Source: CAYQEC01 sp964569015 (GTDB lineage: Bacteria > Actinomycetota > Acidimicrobiia > Spongiisociales > UBA5794). Taken from it: 24,422 bases of DNA. This document shows, in pieces, positions 1 through 7,007 of this stretch. The stretch spans positions 1-24,422 of the forward strand of contig CAZMSN010000031.1 in assembly GCA_964569015.1 (NCBI GenBank), written 5' to 3'. A program made the position numbers and the translations under genes. The first letter of the stretch is position 1; every line of letters starts with the position of its first letter. The notes beneath the pieces were generated by a model. The model did no database searches and was not told the origin of the DNA. It saw nothing but the letters and a program-made list of their open reading frames with translations.

Positions 1-167
1 GTTTCGTCGACGACGACGACTCGATCTTCGAAGCCGACATCGCAAAGTTGGCGACCGCTGGTATCACCCGGGGCTGTAACCCGCCGACCAATGACCGGTT
101 CTGCCCCGAGAACCCGGTGACGAGAGGTCAGATGGCGGCGTTCCTCCACCGCGCCCTCGGCCCCTGA
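1..167 (+). CDS. C-terminal end of a secreted SLH-repeat protein (5' truncated)
   Basis: The reading frame is open from base 3 to the TGA at 165-167. It encodes 54 residues that form one complete SLH-type repeat: an acidic FVDDDDS start, a helix-like FEADIAKLA segment, then GITRGCNPP, a second cysteine in FCP, and VTRGQMAAFLHRAL just before the stop. The same repeat occurs three times in each of the proteins at 12197-13720 and 20858-22234. In the protein at 20858-22234 the repeats are C-terminal and end in almost the same residues, so this is probably the last repeat of a similarly built exported protein. SLH domains in other bacteria bind cell-wall polymers and anchor proteins at the surface. 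The catalytic or structural part lies upstream of the window and cannot be judged. Confidence 0.85.
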   Translation, partial: FVDDDDSIFEADIAKLATAGITRGCNPPTNDRFCPENPVTRGQMAAFLHRALGP

Positions 168-243
168 CACACCCTTCTGCTTCTCGTCCCCCTGGTATCA
201 AGCGACATCGGGACAGTCACCAAAGCACCCTCCCCGGATCGAA

Positions 244-260
244 CGCCACCTTTGGTGGCG
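244..260. terminator. Perfect hairpin after the SLH gene, possible terminator
   Basis: A 7-bp perfect inverted repeat, CGCCACC and GGTGGCG, is separated by TTT. It sits 77 bases after the stop of the SLH-repeat gene and directly before a second, longer hairpin. There is no T-run, so it would be an atypical intrinsic terminator. Function is inferred from position only. Confidence 0.35.
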
Positions 261-297
261 CCTCTTCGACCCTCCCTGCGATACAGGGAGGGTGAAG
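260..297 (+). repeat. Dispersed intergenic hairpin repeat, copy 1
   Basis: The core is a perfect 10-bp stem, ACCCTCCCTG at 269-278 and CAGGGAGGGT at 284-293, around a CGATA loop. Beyond a bulged G268 the stem extends by CTTC/GAAG. The flanks and both stem arms match a second copy on the opposite strand at 23804-23839: GCCTC-x-TCGACCCTC on the left and GAGGGTGAAG on the right. Both copies are in intergenic DNA downstream of genes. This looks like a REP-type palindromic element that may also protect or terminate transcripts. No transposase is present. Confidence 0.55.
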
Positions 298-368
298 CCA
301 CACCGACCTCGGCGAAGAACGCGAAAACACGCAGTCCGACTGCTACGGTTTCGCTCGAGGAGGTCCCG

Positions 369-1229
369 GTGGCGACGAGCACCGCCAGCTTCGGCGCCGG
401 CAAGCGCGAGAGCCACGACGCATCGGCGTTCTATTCCCGGCGCATGACCGATCCGACCCCAAGGCTCCAGGAGACGGGGTTGGTCCAGGATGCCCCCGTC
501 GATGTCCTCGACACCCTCTACTGCCAATCGTCGGAGTCGATGGACCAGCTTCCCGACGCCTCGGTTGCTCTCATGGTCACGTCGCCTCCCTACAACGTCG
601 GGAAGGACTACGACCACGACCTGAGCCTCGACGAGTACCTCGGTTTGCTCAGACGCGTCTTCGGCGAGAGCTACCGGGTCCTCGAGGCAGGCGGAAGAGC
701 GGCGGTGAACGTCGCCAATCTCGGCCGCAAGCCTTACCTACCGCTCAATCACCACGTCGCTCGCCTTCTCACGGAGATCGGATTCATGCTCCGCGGTGAG
801 ATCATCTGGCAGAAGGCGCGCAGCGCCGGCGGATCCTGCGCCTGGGGCTCGTGGCAGTCGGCCAAGAACCCGACGCTACGCGACGTGCACGAGTATGTCG
901 TCGTGGCGTGCAAGGAATCCTTCCGCCGCTTGCGGAGCGGCGACGACTCGATCTCACGAGACGAGTTCCTCGAAGCCACCACCTCACTGTGGGACATCGC
1001 TCCCGAGTCGGCCCGCAGGGTCGGACACCCGGCACCCTTCCCGGTCGAGCTGCCGCGCCGCCTCATCGAGCTGTACACCTTCGAGGGTGATCTCGTGCTG
1101 GATCCCTTCGTCGGCGCCGGCTCGACCGCAGTGGCCGCCGTTGAGACCAGACGCCACTACGTGGGATACGACGTCAATCCCGACTACCTCCGCCTCGCCG
1201 AGCAGCGCATCGCCGCGGCGCACGGCTGA
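369..1229 (+). CDS. Site-specific DNA methyltransferase, beta-class (N4-cytosine or N6-adenine)
   Basis: The product is a 286-residue S-adenosylmethionine-dependent DNA amino-methyltransferase. The catalytic motif IV, TSPPYNVGKDYD, is at about residues 71-82. The AdoMet-binding motif I, DPFVGAGST, comes later at 245-253. Motif IV before motif I is the beta-class order, and an SPPY core is common in N4-cytosine and some N6-adenine enzymes. I chose the GTG at 369 because GGAGG at 359-363 lies five bases upstream. An in-frame ATG at 252 would place a hairpin repeat inside the gene. An ATG at 444 is possible but would remove the N-terminal SFGAGKRESHDASAFYSR segment, which appears protein-like. 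A weak -10 (TACGGT, 344-349) lies just upstream. No restriction endonuclease or specificity subunit flanks it (SLH gene on one side, nhaA on the other), so it behaves as an orphan methylase. The target sequence cannot be predicted. Confidence 0.88.
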   Translation: MATSTASFGAGKRESHDASAFYSRRMTDPTPRLQETGLVQDAPVDVLDTLYCQSSESMDQLPDASVALMVTSPPYNVGKDYDHDLSLDEYLGLLRRVFGESYRVLEAGGRAAVNVANLGRKPYLPLNHHVARLLTEIGFMLRGEIIWQKARSAGGSCAWGSWQSAKNPTLRDVHEYVVVACKESFRRLRSGDDSISRDEFLEATTSLWDIAPESARRVGHPAPFPVELPRRLIELYTFEGDLVLDPFVGAGSTAVAAVETRRHYVGYDVNPDYLRLAEQRIAAAHG

Positions 1230-1292
1230 ATCGCCCCCACGCCCGGGAACGAGCCCACGGAGATCCGGTTTCGACACCCCTGAGGAGCGGCT

Positions 1293-2726
1293 TCAGTCGA
1301 CCCCCACCTCGACCGTGTCGTAGCTGTCGAGGCCCATCGCTTCACGCGAATGCTCGAGTCGCTCCTGCGGCGTCATCCCCGCCCGGCGGAGCAAGACGTA
1401 CCCCACAACGCCGGCAACAGCCGATCCCATGAAGATGCCGATCTTGGCGGCGTCTCCCAAGGCCTCGGCTTCGAAAGCCAGCTCGGTCACGAACAGCGAG
1501 ACGGTGAAGCCGATGCCGGCGAGCGCCCCGAGGCCAACGATCTGACTCCATCCGGTCCTCTTCGGGAGCTTCCCCAATCCGAACCGCACCGCGAGCCACG
1601 TTGCGATCGTGATGCCGACAAGCTTGCCGGCCAGCAGGCCGAATCCAACTCCGAGAGCGATCGGCGACCTGATCGCCGCGCCGATGCCGGACTCGAAATC
1701 GACGAAACGCACCCCGGCATTGGCGAGCGCGAACAGCGGAACCACGACGAACGACGACCAAGGAAGCAGCATGTGCTCGAGCCGATCCAGCGGCGCCACT
1801 GACTCTCGCGCCACGGCCGCCAATTCCAGGGCGTCGTGATCGAGCCGCTCGCGCCGCTGTGGCGAGGCGGCATTCATCTGGTAGCGATCGAGGACGACAC
1901 GCGAGCGCCGGTAGAAATCGTCGTCCCGGTAGAGAGGACGCGCCGGGGTCATCACCCCCAGCGCCACCCCGGCGAGGGTGGCGTGCACTCCGGACTCGAA
2001 GATGAAGAACCACACGATCACCCCCACCAGCACGTAGAACGGGATCGACCGGATGTTCACCCTCTGCGCCACGAGAATGAGCGCCAGGCCGACGAGGCCA
2101 GCGCCGAGCCAGCCCAGTGCCAGATCCGATGTGTAGAAGACGGCGATGACCGTGATGGCGCCGATGTCGTCGGCGATCGCCAATGCCAGCAGGAACAGCT
2201 TGGCGCCGATCGAGACCCGAGACCCGAGCAGAGAGAGCACACCCACCGAGAAAGCGATGTCGGTAGCCATCGGGATCGCCCATCCCTGCGAGGCCTCACC
2301 GCCGCTGCCGGCCACGAAGGCCGTGTAGATCAGCGCCGGCACGATCATCCCCCCCAGGGCGGCGATGGCAGGAAGCGCCGCCTTCTTCGGGTCGCGCAGC
2401 TCTCCGACCACCAGCTCCCGCTTGATCTCGAGCCCAACAACGAAGAAGAAGATCACCATCAGTGCATCGTTCACGAGATCCTTCAGACTCTCGGCGAACT
2501 CGAACGGTCCGACGTCGATGGCGAGGTGGGTCTCCCAGAACTCCCGATAGGTCTCGCCGAAGGGAGCGTTCGCCCAGGCGAGGGCGAGCAGCGCCGCCGC
2601 CAGCAGAACCATGCCCGATGCCGCCTCGATGCGGGTGAAACGCATCAACGGCCGGATGAAGGCGCGCGGGATCCCTCGATCCGAGTTGATCCAGGTTTGG
2701 TGCACTCTCTCCGGCTCTGAATCCAC
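1293..2726 (-). CDS. nhaA: Na+/H+ antiporter NhaA
   Basis: This 477-residue inner-membrane antiporter exports Na+ (or Li+) in exchange for protons, supporting sodium and pH homeostasis. The family hallmarks are visible. The ion-binding aspartate pair in LAIADDIGAI is at about 186-187, matching D163/D164 of E. coli NhaA. The TDIAF aspartate is at about 156, and a conserved lysine in LLAGKLVGI is at about 368. The first membrane segment contains RIEAASGMVLL. The protein is longer than the roughly 390-residue E. coli enzyme because of a hydrophilic N-terminus, a charged loop (about 268-320) and a polar C-terminal tail. The GTG at 2726 was chosen because AGGAG lies six bases upstream; an upstream ATG (2765) has no such site and would add a basic, unconvincing extension. 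The gene is divergent from the cation exchanger at 2911 and convergent with the methyltransferase. Confidence 0.95.
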   Translation of the reverse strand: MDSEPERVHQTWINSDRGIPRAFIRPLMRFTRIEAASGMVLLAAALLALAWANAPFGETYREFWETHLAIDVGPFEFAESLKDLVNDALMVIFFFVVGLEIKRELVVGELRDPKKAALPAIAALGGMIVPALIYTAFVAGSGGEASQGWAIPMATDIAFSVGVLSLLGSRVSIGAKLFLLALAIADDIGAITVIAVFYTSDLALGWLGAGLVGLALILVAQRVNIRSIPFYVLVGVIVWFFIFESGVHATLAGVALGVMTPARPLYRDDDFYRRSRVVLDRYQMNAASPQRRERLDHDALELAAVARESVAPLDRLEHMLLPWSSFVVVPLFALANAGVRFVDFESGIGAAIRSPIALGVGFGLLAGKLVGITIATWLAVRFGLGKLPKRTGWSQIVGLGALAGIGFTVSLFVTELAFEAEALGDAAKIGIFMGSAVAGVVGYVLLRRAGMTPQERLEHSREAMGLDSYDTVEVGVD

Positions 2727-2910
2727 GCGGCGCTCCTGACGCACAGCACGCCACGCTACTCGCAATCCGGAAGATCACAGGCATCGTCACCGCCGGCGAC
2801 TCCTCCTCCGCAGCGACCAGCCACCGGGCCGGATTCTCGCCTGCTTCTCACAGCCGACGGACGCCCCTGTCGCTACCATCGCCGCTCAGACCGCTGACCG
2901 GGGTGTACTC

Positions 2911-3843
2911 GTGGTTCCATCGATCCTCTCCGTTCTCGTCGGGCTCGTCCTCCTGATGGGCGCGGCCGACCGGTTCGTGCTGGCCGCGGTCCGCATGTCC
3001 CGAGCGCTCGGCATCTCGGCCGTGTTGATCGGGGCCCTGGTGGTGGGCCTCGGGACATCGATCCCCGAGTTGCTCGTGTCGACCCTCGCGTCGCGGGCAG
3101 GCGAACTCGACGTGGCGATGGCAAACATCGTCGGCTCCAACACCGCCAATGTCACCCTCGTGCTCGGCGCGGCGGCCCTGGTGGGCCCGGTGATGACGCG
3201 AACGCGCATCCTCCGGCGCGAGGGCGTCCTCATGCTGGTGGCAGTCTGCGTTCTCGCCGTCATGCTCAGCGATGGTCAGATCGGTCGTCCAGAGGGCATG
3301 GCGCTCCTGATCGGTCTGGTGGTGGCACTGGCGCTACTGGTGATTTGGTCGGCTCAACCGGAGAGTTCGGACGCGGCGCTTCCGGTGCAGGAAGAAGAAA
3401 GCGAGATCATCTTGTGGGCAGAGGCGCTGATCGGAGTCGTCTCACTCGTGCTCACCGTGTTCGCCGCCGATCTGCTCCTCGGCGGCTCACTCGATCTCGG
3501 CGAGCGCTTCGGGCTCGCACCTGCGTTCCTCGGTGTCCTTCTCGGAATCGGGACCAGCCTCCCGGAGCTGGCCACGACGCTGGCCGCGGTGCGTCGTCAC
3601 CAGTCGGATCTCATCGTCGGCAACGTATTGGGGTCGAACCTCTTCAACTCGCTCGCCGTTGCCGGCACGGTCGGGGTGGTCGGCCCCGGCCTGCTCACAG
3701 ACCTGTCGGTGCCCGCCCTGGTGGCGATGCTGGCCGCCGCCCTCGTCGCCGGCGCCTTCGCACACAGCGGCGAACGATTGGTGCGTTTCGAGGGAGCGAT
3801 CCTGCTCGTCGTCTTCGCCGGCTTCACCCTGATGAACTACTGA
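2911..3843 (+). CDS. Na+/Ca2+ exchanger family protein (CaCA/YrbG-type)
   Basis: This 310-residue polytopic membrane protein belongs to the Ca2+:cation antiporter superfamily. It has the two inverted alpha-repeats that build the ion pathway. The first holds GLGTSIPEL at 46-54 and GSNTAN at 75-80; the second holds GIGTSLPEL at 212-220 and GSNLFN at 241-246. The glutamates in the two PEL motifs and the asparagines in GSN are the family's cation ligands. A central acidic loop (about 150-166) separates the halves. Length and architecture fit E. coli YrbG and archaeal NCX proteins, which exchange Na+ for Ca2+. The start is a GTG with a GGGGTG sequence about six bases upstream; TACCAT at 2874-2879 may be the -10. 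It is divergent from nhaA, so two Na+-coupled antiporters share an intergenic region. The transported ion is inferred from family. Confidence 0.92.
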   Translation: MVPSILSVLVGLVLLMGAADRFVLAAVRMSRALGISAVLIGALVVGLGTSIPELLVSTLASRAGELDVAMANIVGSNTANVTLVLGAAALVGPVMTRTRILRREGVLMLVAVCVLAVMLSDGQIGRPEGMALLIGLVVALALLVIWSAQPESSDAALPVQEEESEIILWAEALIGVVSLVLTVFAADLLLGGSLDLGERFGLAPAFLGVLLGIGTSLPELATTLAAVRRHQSDLIVGNVLGSNLFNSLAVAGTVGVVGPGLLTDLSVPALVAMLAAALVAGAFAHSGERLVRFEGAILLVVFAGFTLMNY

Positions 3844-4002
3844 CGGGCGCCAGCCGAGGATTCGTTCGCATGCTCGCAACGCGATCCAAGCTCTCGAACC
3901 TCGACGAGCGACGCCTTCGATCACTCGACCTCCGGACCCACCGGCGACACTCACAATCCGTGCCCTGCCTCTTCCCCGGTCGATGAGACACCCGATTCGT
4001 CG

Positions 4003-4014
4003 TATCCTCGGGTC
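4003..4014 (+). promoter_or_regulatory. Leaderless promoter of bpa
   Basis: TATCCT at 4003-4008 fits the actinobacterial -10 consensus TANNNT. It is followed by only six bases before the ATG, so transcription would begin at or next to the start codon. No Shine-Dalgarno sequence is present. The 15 bases from the -10 through the ATG match those before the small gene at 8945 in 14 positions. Confidence 0.6.
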
Positions 4015-4509
4015 ATGAGCACCGAGAACCCCATGAAACAGGACGGGCCGCTCCGGCCACAAGTCGTCGACGTGGAGAACGGAGACCAGGAGCCCGAGCC
4101 TGAAGACGGCACCTTCATCACCGAGCCCTCCAAGCTGATTCGTATCGCATCGATGACACGGGCAATGCTCGAGGAGGTTCGTCATGCGCCACTCGACGAG
4201 GCCGGCCGTGGCCGGTTGCTCGACATCTACGCGAGCTCCCTCGATCAGCTACGCGACACGCTCAGCGACGACCTGAAAGAGGAACTCGCCTCGATCTTCC
4301 ATCCCCTCCAACGGGAGACGACATCTGAGTCGGAGCTGCGGATCGTCCAGGCACAACTCGTCGGGTGGCTCGAAGGCCTGTTCCACGGGATCCAGGCTTC
4401 GCTGTTCACCCAGCAAGCGGCGATGGCAGCCCAGCTCGAGGAAATGCGCCGCCGGCGCGCCCTCGAAGCGGCCACCGAGGGCGGCTACCCGCCCGGTCAG
4501 TACCTCTGA
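4015..4509 (+). CDS. bpa: Bacterial proteasome activator Bpa (PafE)
   Basis: The product is 164 residues, close to the size of mycobacterial Bpa/PafE. That protein forms an ATP-independent dodecameric ring that docks on the 20S proteasome and opens its gate for unfolded proteins. Family-typical stretches are EPSKLIRIASM, LEEVRHAPLDEAGRGRL, ELRIVQAQLVGWLEGLFHGIQ and the final four residues GQYL. GQYL is the docking motif that inserts into pockets of the proteasome alpha ring. The first 35 or so residues are acidic and probably disordered, and the rest should be helical. The ATG at 4015 is supported by a leaderless -10 box. The gene implies that the genome encodes a 20S core (prcA/prcB), which is not in this window. 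No operon partner is evident; whiB follows 218 bases later with its own promoter. Confidence 0.95.
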   Translation: MSTENPMKQDGPLRPQVVDVENGDQEPEPEDGTFITEPSKLIRIASMTRAMLEEVRHAPLDEAGRGRLLDIYASSLDQLRDTLSDDLKEELASIFHPLQRETTSESELRIVQAQLVGWLEGLFHGIQASLFTQQAAMAAQLEEMRRRRALEAATEGGYPPGQYL

Positions 4510-4567
4510 GAGCGGGCGGATCATTCGGCCACGACGTTGCGGACGGTGCGCCTCCGACGATTCGCCC

Positions 4568-4576
4568 TGTGGATAA
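4568..4576 (-). promoter_or_regulatory. Perfect DnaA-box sequence
   Basis: TGTGGATAA is the complement of the classical DnaA box TTATCCACA. It lies in the 218-base gap between bpa and whiB, about 40 bases upstream of the proposed whiB -35. It is single, so it is not an origin. It could be a DnaA regulatory site or a chance match. Confidence 0.3.
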
Positions 4577-4613
4577 CCTCGTCACCGGCCAGGATCCAAA
4601 TTGCAGAAATCGC

Positions 4614-4653
4614 TTGACCTCAGGGCAAATGGGAGGCACTATCCATGCCTCCC
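4614..4653 (+). promoter_or_regulatory. whiB promoter with overlapping palindromic operator
   Basis: TTGACC at 4614-4619 is a near-consensus -35. After 17 bases comes CACTAT (4637-4642) as a possible -10. Overlapping it is a perfect 8-bp inverted repeat, GGGAGGCA at 4631-4638 and TGCCTCCC at 4646-4653, with a 7-base spacer CTATCCA. Because the palindrome straddles the -10 and the expected transcription start, it is more likely a DNA-binding site than an RNA hairpin. The predicted 5' untranslated region is about 80 bases. Confidence 0.5.
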
Positions 4654-4727
4654 CAACAAATGCGAGGGAATACAGCGCGCACGGGGCGTGTTGAGACTCG
4701 GATTGCCCAAAGGGGGTGTGAAGAACC

Positions 4728-5006
4728 GTGATGGCACTCAGCGACATGCTGTGGGAGCCCGAAGAGGGGTGGCGCGCCGACGCCGCCTGCTCGGGAGCCG
4801 ACGCCAGCCTCTTCTTCCCATGCGGAGAGGACGAGGCTCTGGCTCAGGCTGCCAAGGCGGTCTGTGCCGTCTGTCCCGTTCGGGAGGAATGCCTCCAGTA
4901 CGCGCTCGCCACCAACCAGTCCGAGGGTGTCTGGGGTGGCATGAGCGCCGGTGACCGGCGCCGCCTGCGCCGACGCCTCCGCGACCGCGAGCGCCGGGCA
5001 AGCTAG
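4728..5006 (+). CDS. WhiB-family iron-sulfur transcriptional regulator
   Basis: This 92-residue cytoplasmic regulator is of the actinobacteria-specific WhiB class. The four cluster ligands show the classical spacing C21-X24-C46-X2-C49-X5-C55, and bind a redox- or NO-sensitive [4Fe-4S] cluster. They are followed by the GVWGG turn at 67-71 and an Arg-rich C-terminus that contacts DNA. The sequence around LFFPCGEDEALAQ, CPVREECL and GVWGGMS most resembles the WhiB1 subgroup, but I would not assign a number. WhiB1-type proteins act with the primary sigma factor. The GTG at 4728 is preceded by AAGGGGG at 4709-4715; the next codon, ATG at 4731, is an equally possible start. The gene is convergent with the cyclophilin gene, 28 bases away. 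A palindrome overlaps its promoter, suggesting regulation by a dimeric factor. Confidence 0.93.
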   Translation: MMALSDMLWEPEEGWRADAACSGADASLFFPCGEDEALAQAAKAVCAVCPVREECLQYALATNQSEGVWGGMSAGDRRRLRRRLRDRERRAS

Positions 5007-5034
5007 CCCGACCGTCGACCACCGGCCGTTCAAC

Positions 5035-5565
5035 TCACGATTTGGTGACCGTCACGCGCTCGATGACGCAGTCTTCGACCGGTCGCTCACCACGACGCTT
5101 GACGGCGGCGATGGCGTCAACGGCCTCGAGACCACCGGTGACGTTCCCAAAGATCGTGTAGGCGTGCGGAAGGCCGATGTCGGCCAGGCAGATGAAGAAC
5201 TGGCTGCCGTTGGTGTTGGGACCGGCATTGGCCATAGCAACGGTGCCCCGGGCGTAGACACCCTCGTCCTCGAGTTCGTCGCGAAATCGGTATCCGGGTC
5301 CTCCGGTGCCGGTGCCGGTCGGGTCTCCGCCCTGGATCACGAAACCGGGAACAACGCGGTGGAAGATAACGCCGTCGAAGAAGCCCTCGCTTGCGAGGAA
5401 CAGCCAGTTGTTGACCGTGATCGGCGAACGAGAGACATCAAAGGCGATCTCGATATCGCCGTGATTGGTGTGCAGTGTCGCCCCGTGGGACTTGGCGAGA
5501 TCGATGGTCATCTCAGGTGGTGAGGGGTACTTGCCGGCCGTGGAGCCCGCCTTTCGTTGCAGCAT
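5035..5565 (-). CDS. Cyclophilin-type peptidyl-prolyl cis-trans isomerase
   Basis: This 176-residue cyclophilin catalyses cis-trans isomerisation of prolyl peptide bonds during protein folding. Core motifs are present. FHRVVPGFVIQGGDP is at about 68-82, including the catalytic arginine R70. NGSQFFI is at about 119-125. The active-site FGNVTGGLEAVDAI segment is at about 139-152, and its aromatic position is less typical than the tryptophan of eukaryotic enzymes. No signal peptide is seen, so it should be cytoplasmic; the first 25 residues are a short variable extension. The ATG at 5565 is supported by a leaderless -10 (TAGAGT) seven bases upstream. It lies 106 bases downstream of the DEAD-box helicase on the same strand and could also receive read-through from it. 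Confidence 0.94.
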   Translation of the reverse strand: MLQRKAGSTAGKYPSPPEMTIDLAKSHGATLHTNHGDIEIAFDVSRSPITVNNWLFLASEGFFDGVIFHRVVPGFVIQGGDPTGTGTGGPGYRFRDELEDEGVYARGTVAMANAGPNTNGSQFFICLADIGLPHAYTIFGNVTGGLEAVDAIAAVKRRGERPVEDCVIERVTVTKS

Positions 5566-5578
5566 CGGGGCGACTCTA
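5566..5578 (-). promoter_or_regulatory. Leaderless promoter of the cyclophilin gene
   Basis: On the minus strand TAGAGT (complement of 5573-5578) is followed by seven bases and then the ATG. There is no room for a ribosome-binding site, so a leaderless transcript is expected. Confidence 0.55.
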
Positions 5579-5671
5579 GGGGCTCACGAGGGCCAATCCC
5601 GAGTTGGTCGATCCGGACCAGTGCCGTCAACGAGCCGGATCGGCCCGCCGAGACCTGGCAAGGGACCGCTG

Positions 5672-6955
5672 TCAGAGGCGGCGTCGGCGGCGCGATCCGC
5701 CAAGACGGGATCGGGACCCAGCCCGGCGCGGGACCATCTCGGGATCCGGCTCCCACGACGTCAGGTCGGCGAGTCGCTCGTCATTGGAGAACATCTTGAC
5801 GATCGGCACATTGAGCCCTGCCTGCCGCTGGATGCGGATGACCTCGTTCACCTGGTCCCATTCGACCAACGTCACCACCAGGCCCGATTCGCCGGCGCGG
5901 GCGGTACGCCCGGAGCGATGTAGATAGGTCTTCGGATCGTCGGGCGGGTCGTAGTGAATCACGATGTCGACGTTGTCGATATCCAGGCCTCGGGCAGCAA
6001 CGTTGGTGGCAACGAGCACCGGCGCCTTACCGTCGGCGAACGCATTCAGCGACTTCTCCCGGTGACGCTGTTGAAGGTCACCATGGAGCGCCCGCGCCGT
6101 CACACCCTCTTCCTGGAGTGCGTTGGCGACCCGATCACACCCGGCCTTGGTGCGCACGAACATCAGGGTGCGCCCGGCGCTGTCGGCGATGGCGGCAGCT
6201 ACCCGGACCTTGTCCATGTGATGCACCTTGAGGAACCGGTGCTCCATGGTGTCGATGGTCTCGGTGGCCGACACCACCTCGTGGCGCACGGGATCGTTCA
6301 TGTAGCTGTTGACGAGCGTGCCCACCTGCCCGTCCAGCGTCGCCGAGAACAACGACGTCTGCCTCGTATCGGGAACCTCGCGCATGATGCGGCGCACCTG
6401 GGGCAGGAATCCCATATCGGCCATCTGGTCGGCCTCGTCGATGGTCACCATCTCGACGGCGCCCAGCCGCACCTTGCGCCGCTCCATCAGGTCGATCAGC
6501 CGGCCCGGCGTGGCGATGACGATCTCGGCGCCGGTGTTGAGGACGTCGATCTGCTGCTTCATGGGAGATCCACCGTATACCGCCACCTGGCGGAGGCCTC
6601 GCAGCCCGACCAGCGGCCGCATCACCTCGGCCACCTGCACCGCCAGCTCGCGAGTCGGCACCAGCACGAGTGCCCGCGGCTCCGCGGGCGCGGCACGACC
6701 GAGCCGTTGTGCCATCGGTAGGCCGAACGCCAGCGTCTTGCCCGAGCCCGTCTGGGCCATGCCGCACACGTCACGCCCTTCGAGAGCGTCGGGGATGACG
6801 AGGAGCTGGATGGGGAACGGGCTGTCAATCCCCTGCCGGGTCAGCTCGTCACAGAGATCGTCGGCAACGCCCAGCTCGGGGAAGCCGGCAACGGCCGTCG
6901 CGGTCGATGCAGTGATGGATTCGGTCGGCGCGCTCGTCAAGCGATGGTTCCTCAT
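5672..6955 (-). CDS. DEAD-box ATP-dependent RNA helicase
   Basis: This 427-residue protein has both RecA-like helicase domains of the DEAD-box family, which unwind short RNA duplexes in ribosome assembly, mRNA turnover and cold adaptation. Visible motifs are the Q-motif region (FPIQ, about 47-50), Walker A AQTGSGKT (67-74), PTREL (100-104), TPGR (149-152), DEAD (173-176), SAT (204-206), then FVRTKAGCD, ARGLDIDNVDIVIHYD and HRSGRTARAG in domain 2. The C-terminus is short and ends in an Arg-rich tail. I chose the ATG at 6955. A GTG at 7009 is in frame, but it overlaps the TATCGT -10 candidate at 7008-7013 and would add a Pro/Arg-rich stretch. No clear Shine-Dalgarno precedes 6955. Sequence near the predicted mRNA start and around the stop codon is complementary over 14 bases (6992-7005 and 5670-5683). 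Confidence 0.94.
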   Translation of the reverse strand: MRNHRLTSAPTESITASTATAVAGFPELGVADDLCDELTRQGIDSPFPIQLLVIPDALEGRDVCGMAQTGSGKTLAFGLPMAQRLGRAAPAEPRALVLVPTRELAVQVAEVMRPLVGLRGLRQVAVYGGSPMKQQIDVLNTGAEIVIATPGRLIDLMERRKVRLGAVEMVTIDEADQMADMGFLPQVRRIMREVPDTRQTSLFSATLDGQVGTLVNSYMNDPVRHEVVSATETIDTMEHRFLKVHHMDKVRVAAAIADSAGRTLMFVRTKAGCDRVANALQEEGVTARALHGDLQQRHREKSLNAFADGKAPVLVATNVAARGLDIDNVDIVIHYDPPDDPKTYLHRSGRTARAGESGLVVTLVEWDQVNEVIRIQRQAGLNVPIVKMFSNDERLADLTSWEPDPEMVPRRAGSRSRLGGSRRRRRL

Positions 6956-7007
6956 CAGAAGGAAACGAGGTGGGCGGCGGGACAGGGGAGGCGCCGCCTC
7001 TGACAAC

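Noticed and set aside
4510..4727. Origin of replication suggested by a DnaA box
   Set aside because: There is only one box, no AT-rich unwinding region, and no dnaA, dnaN or parAB genes nearby.
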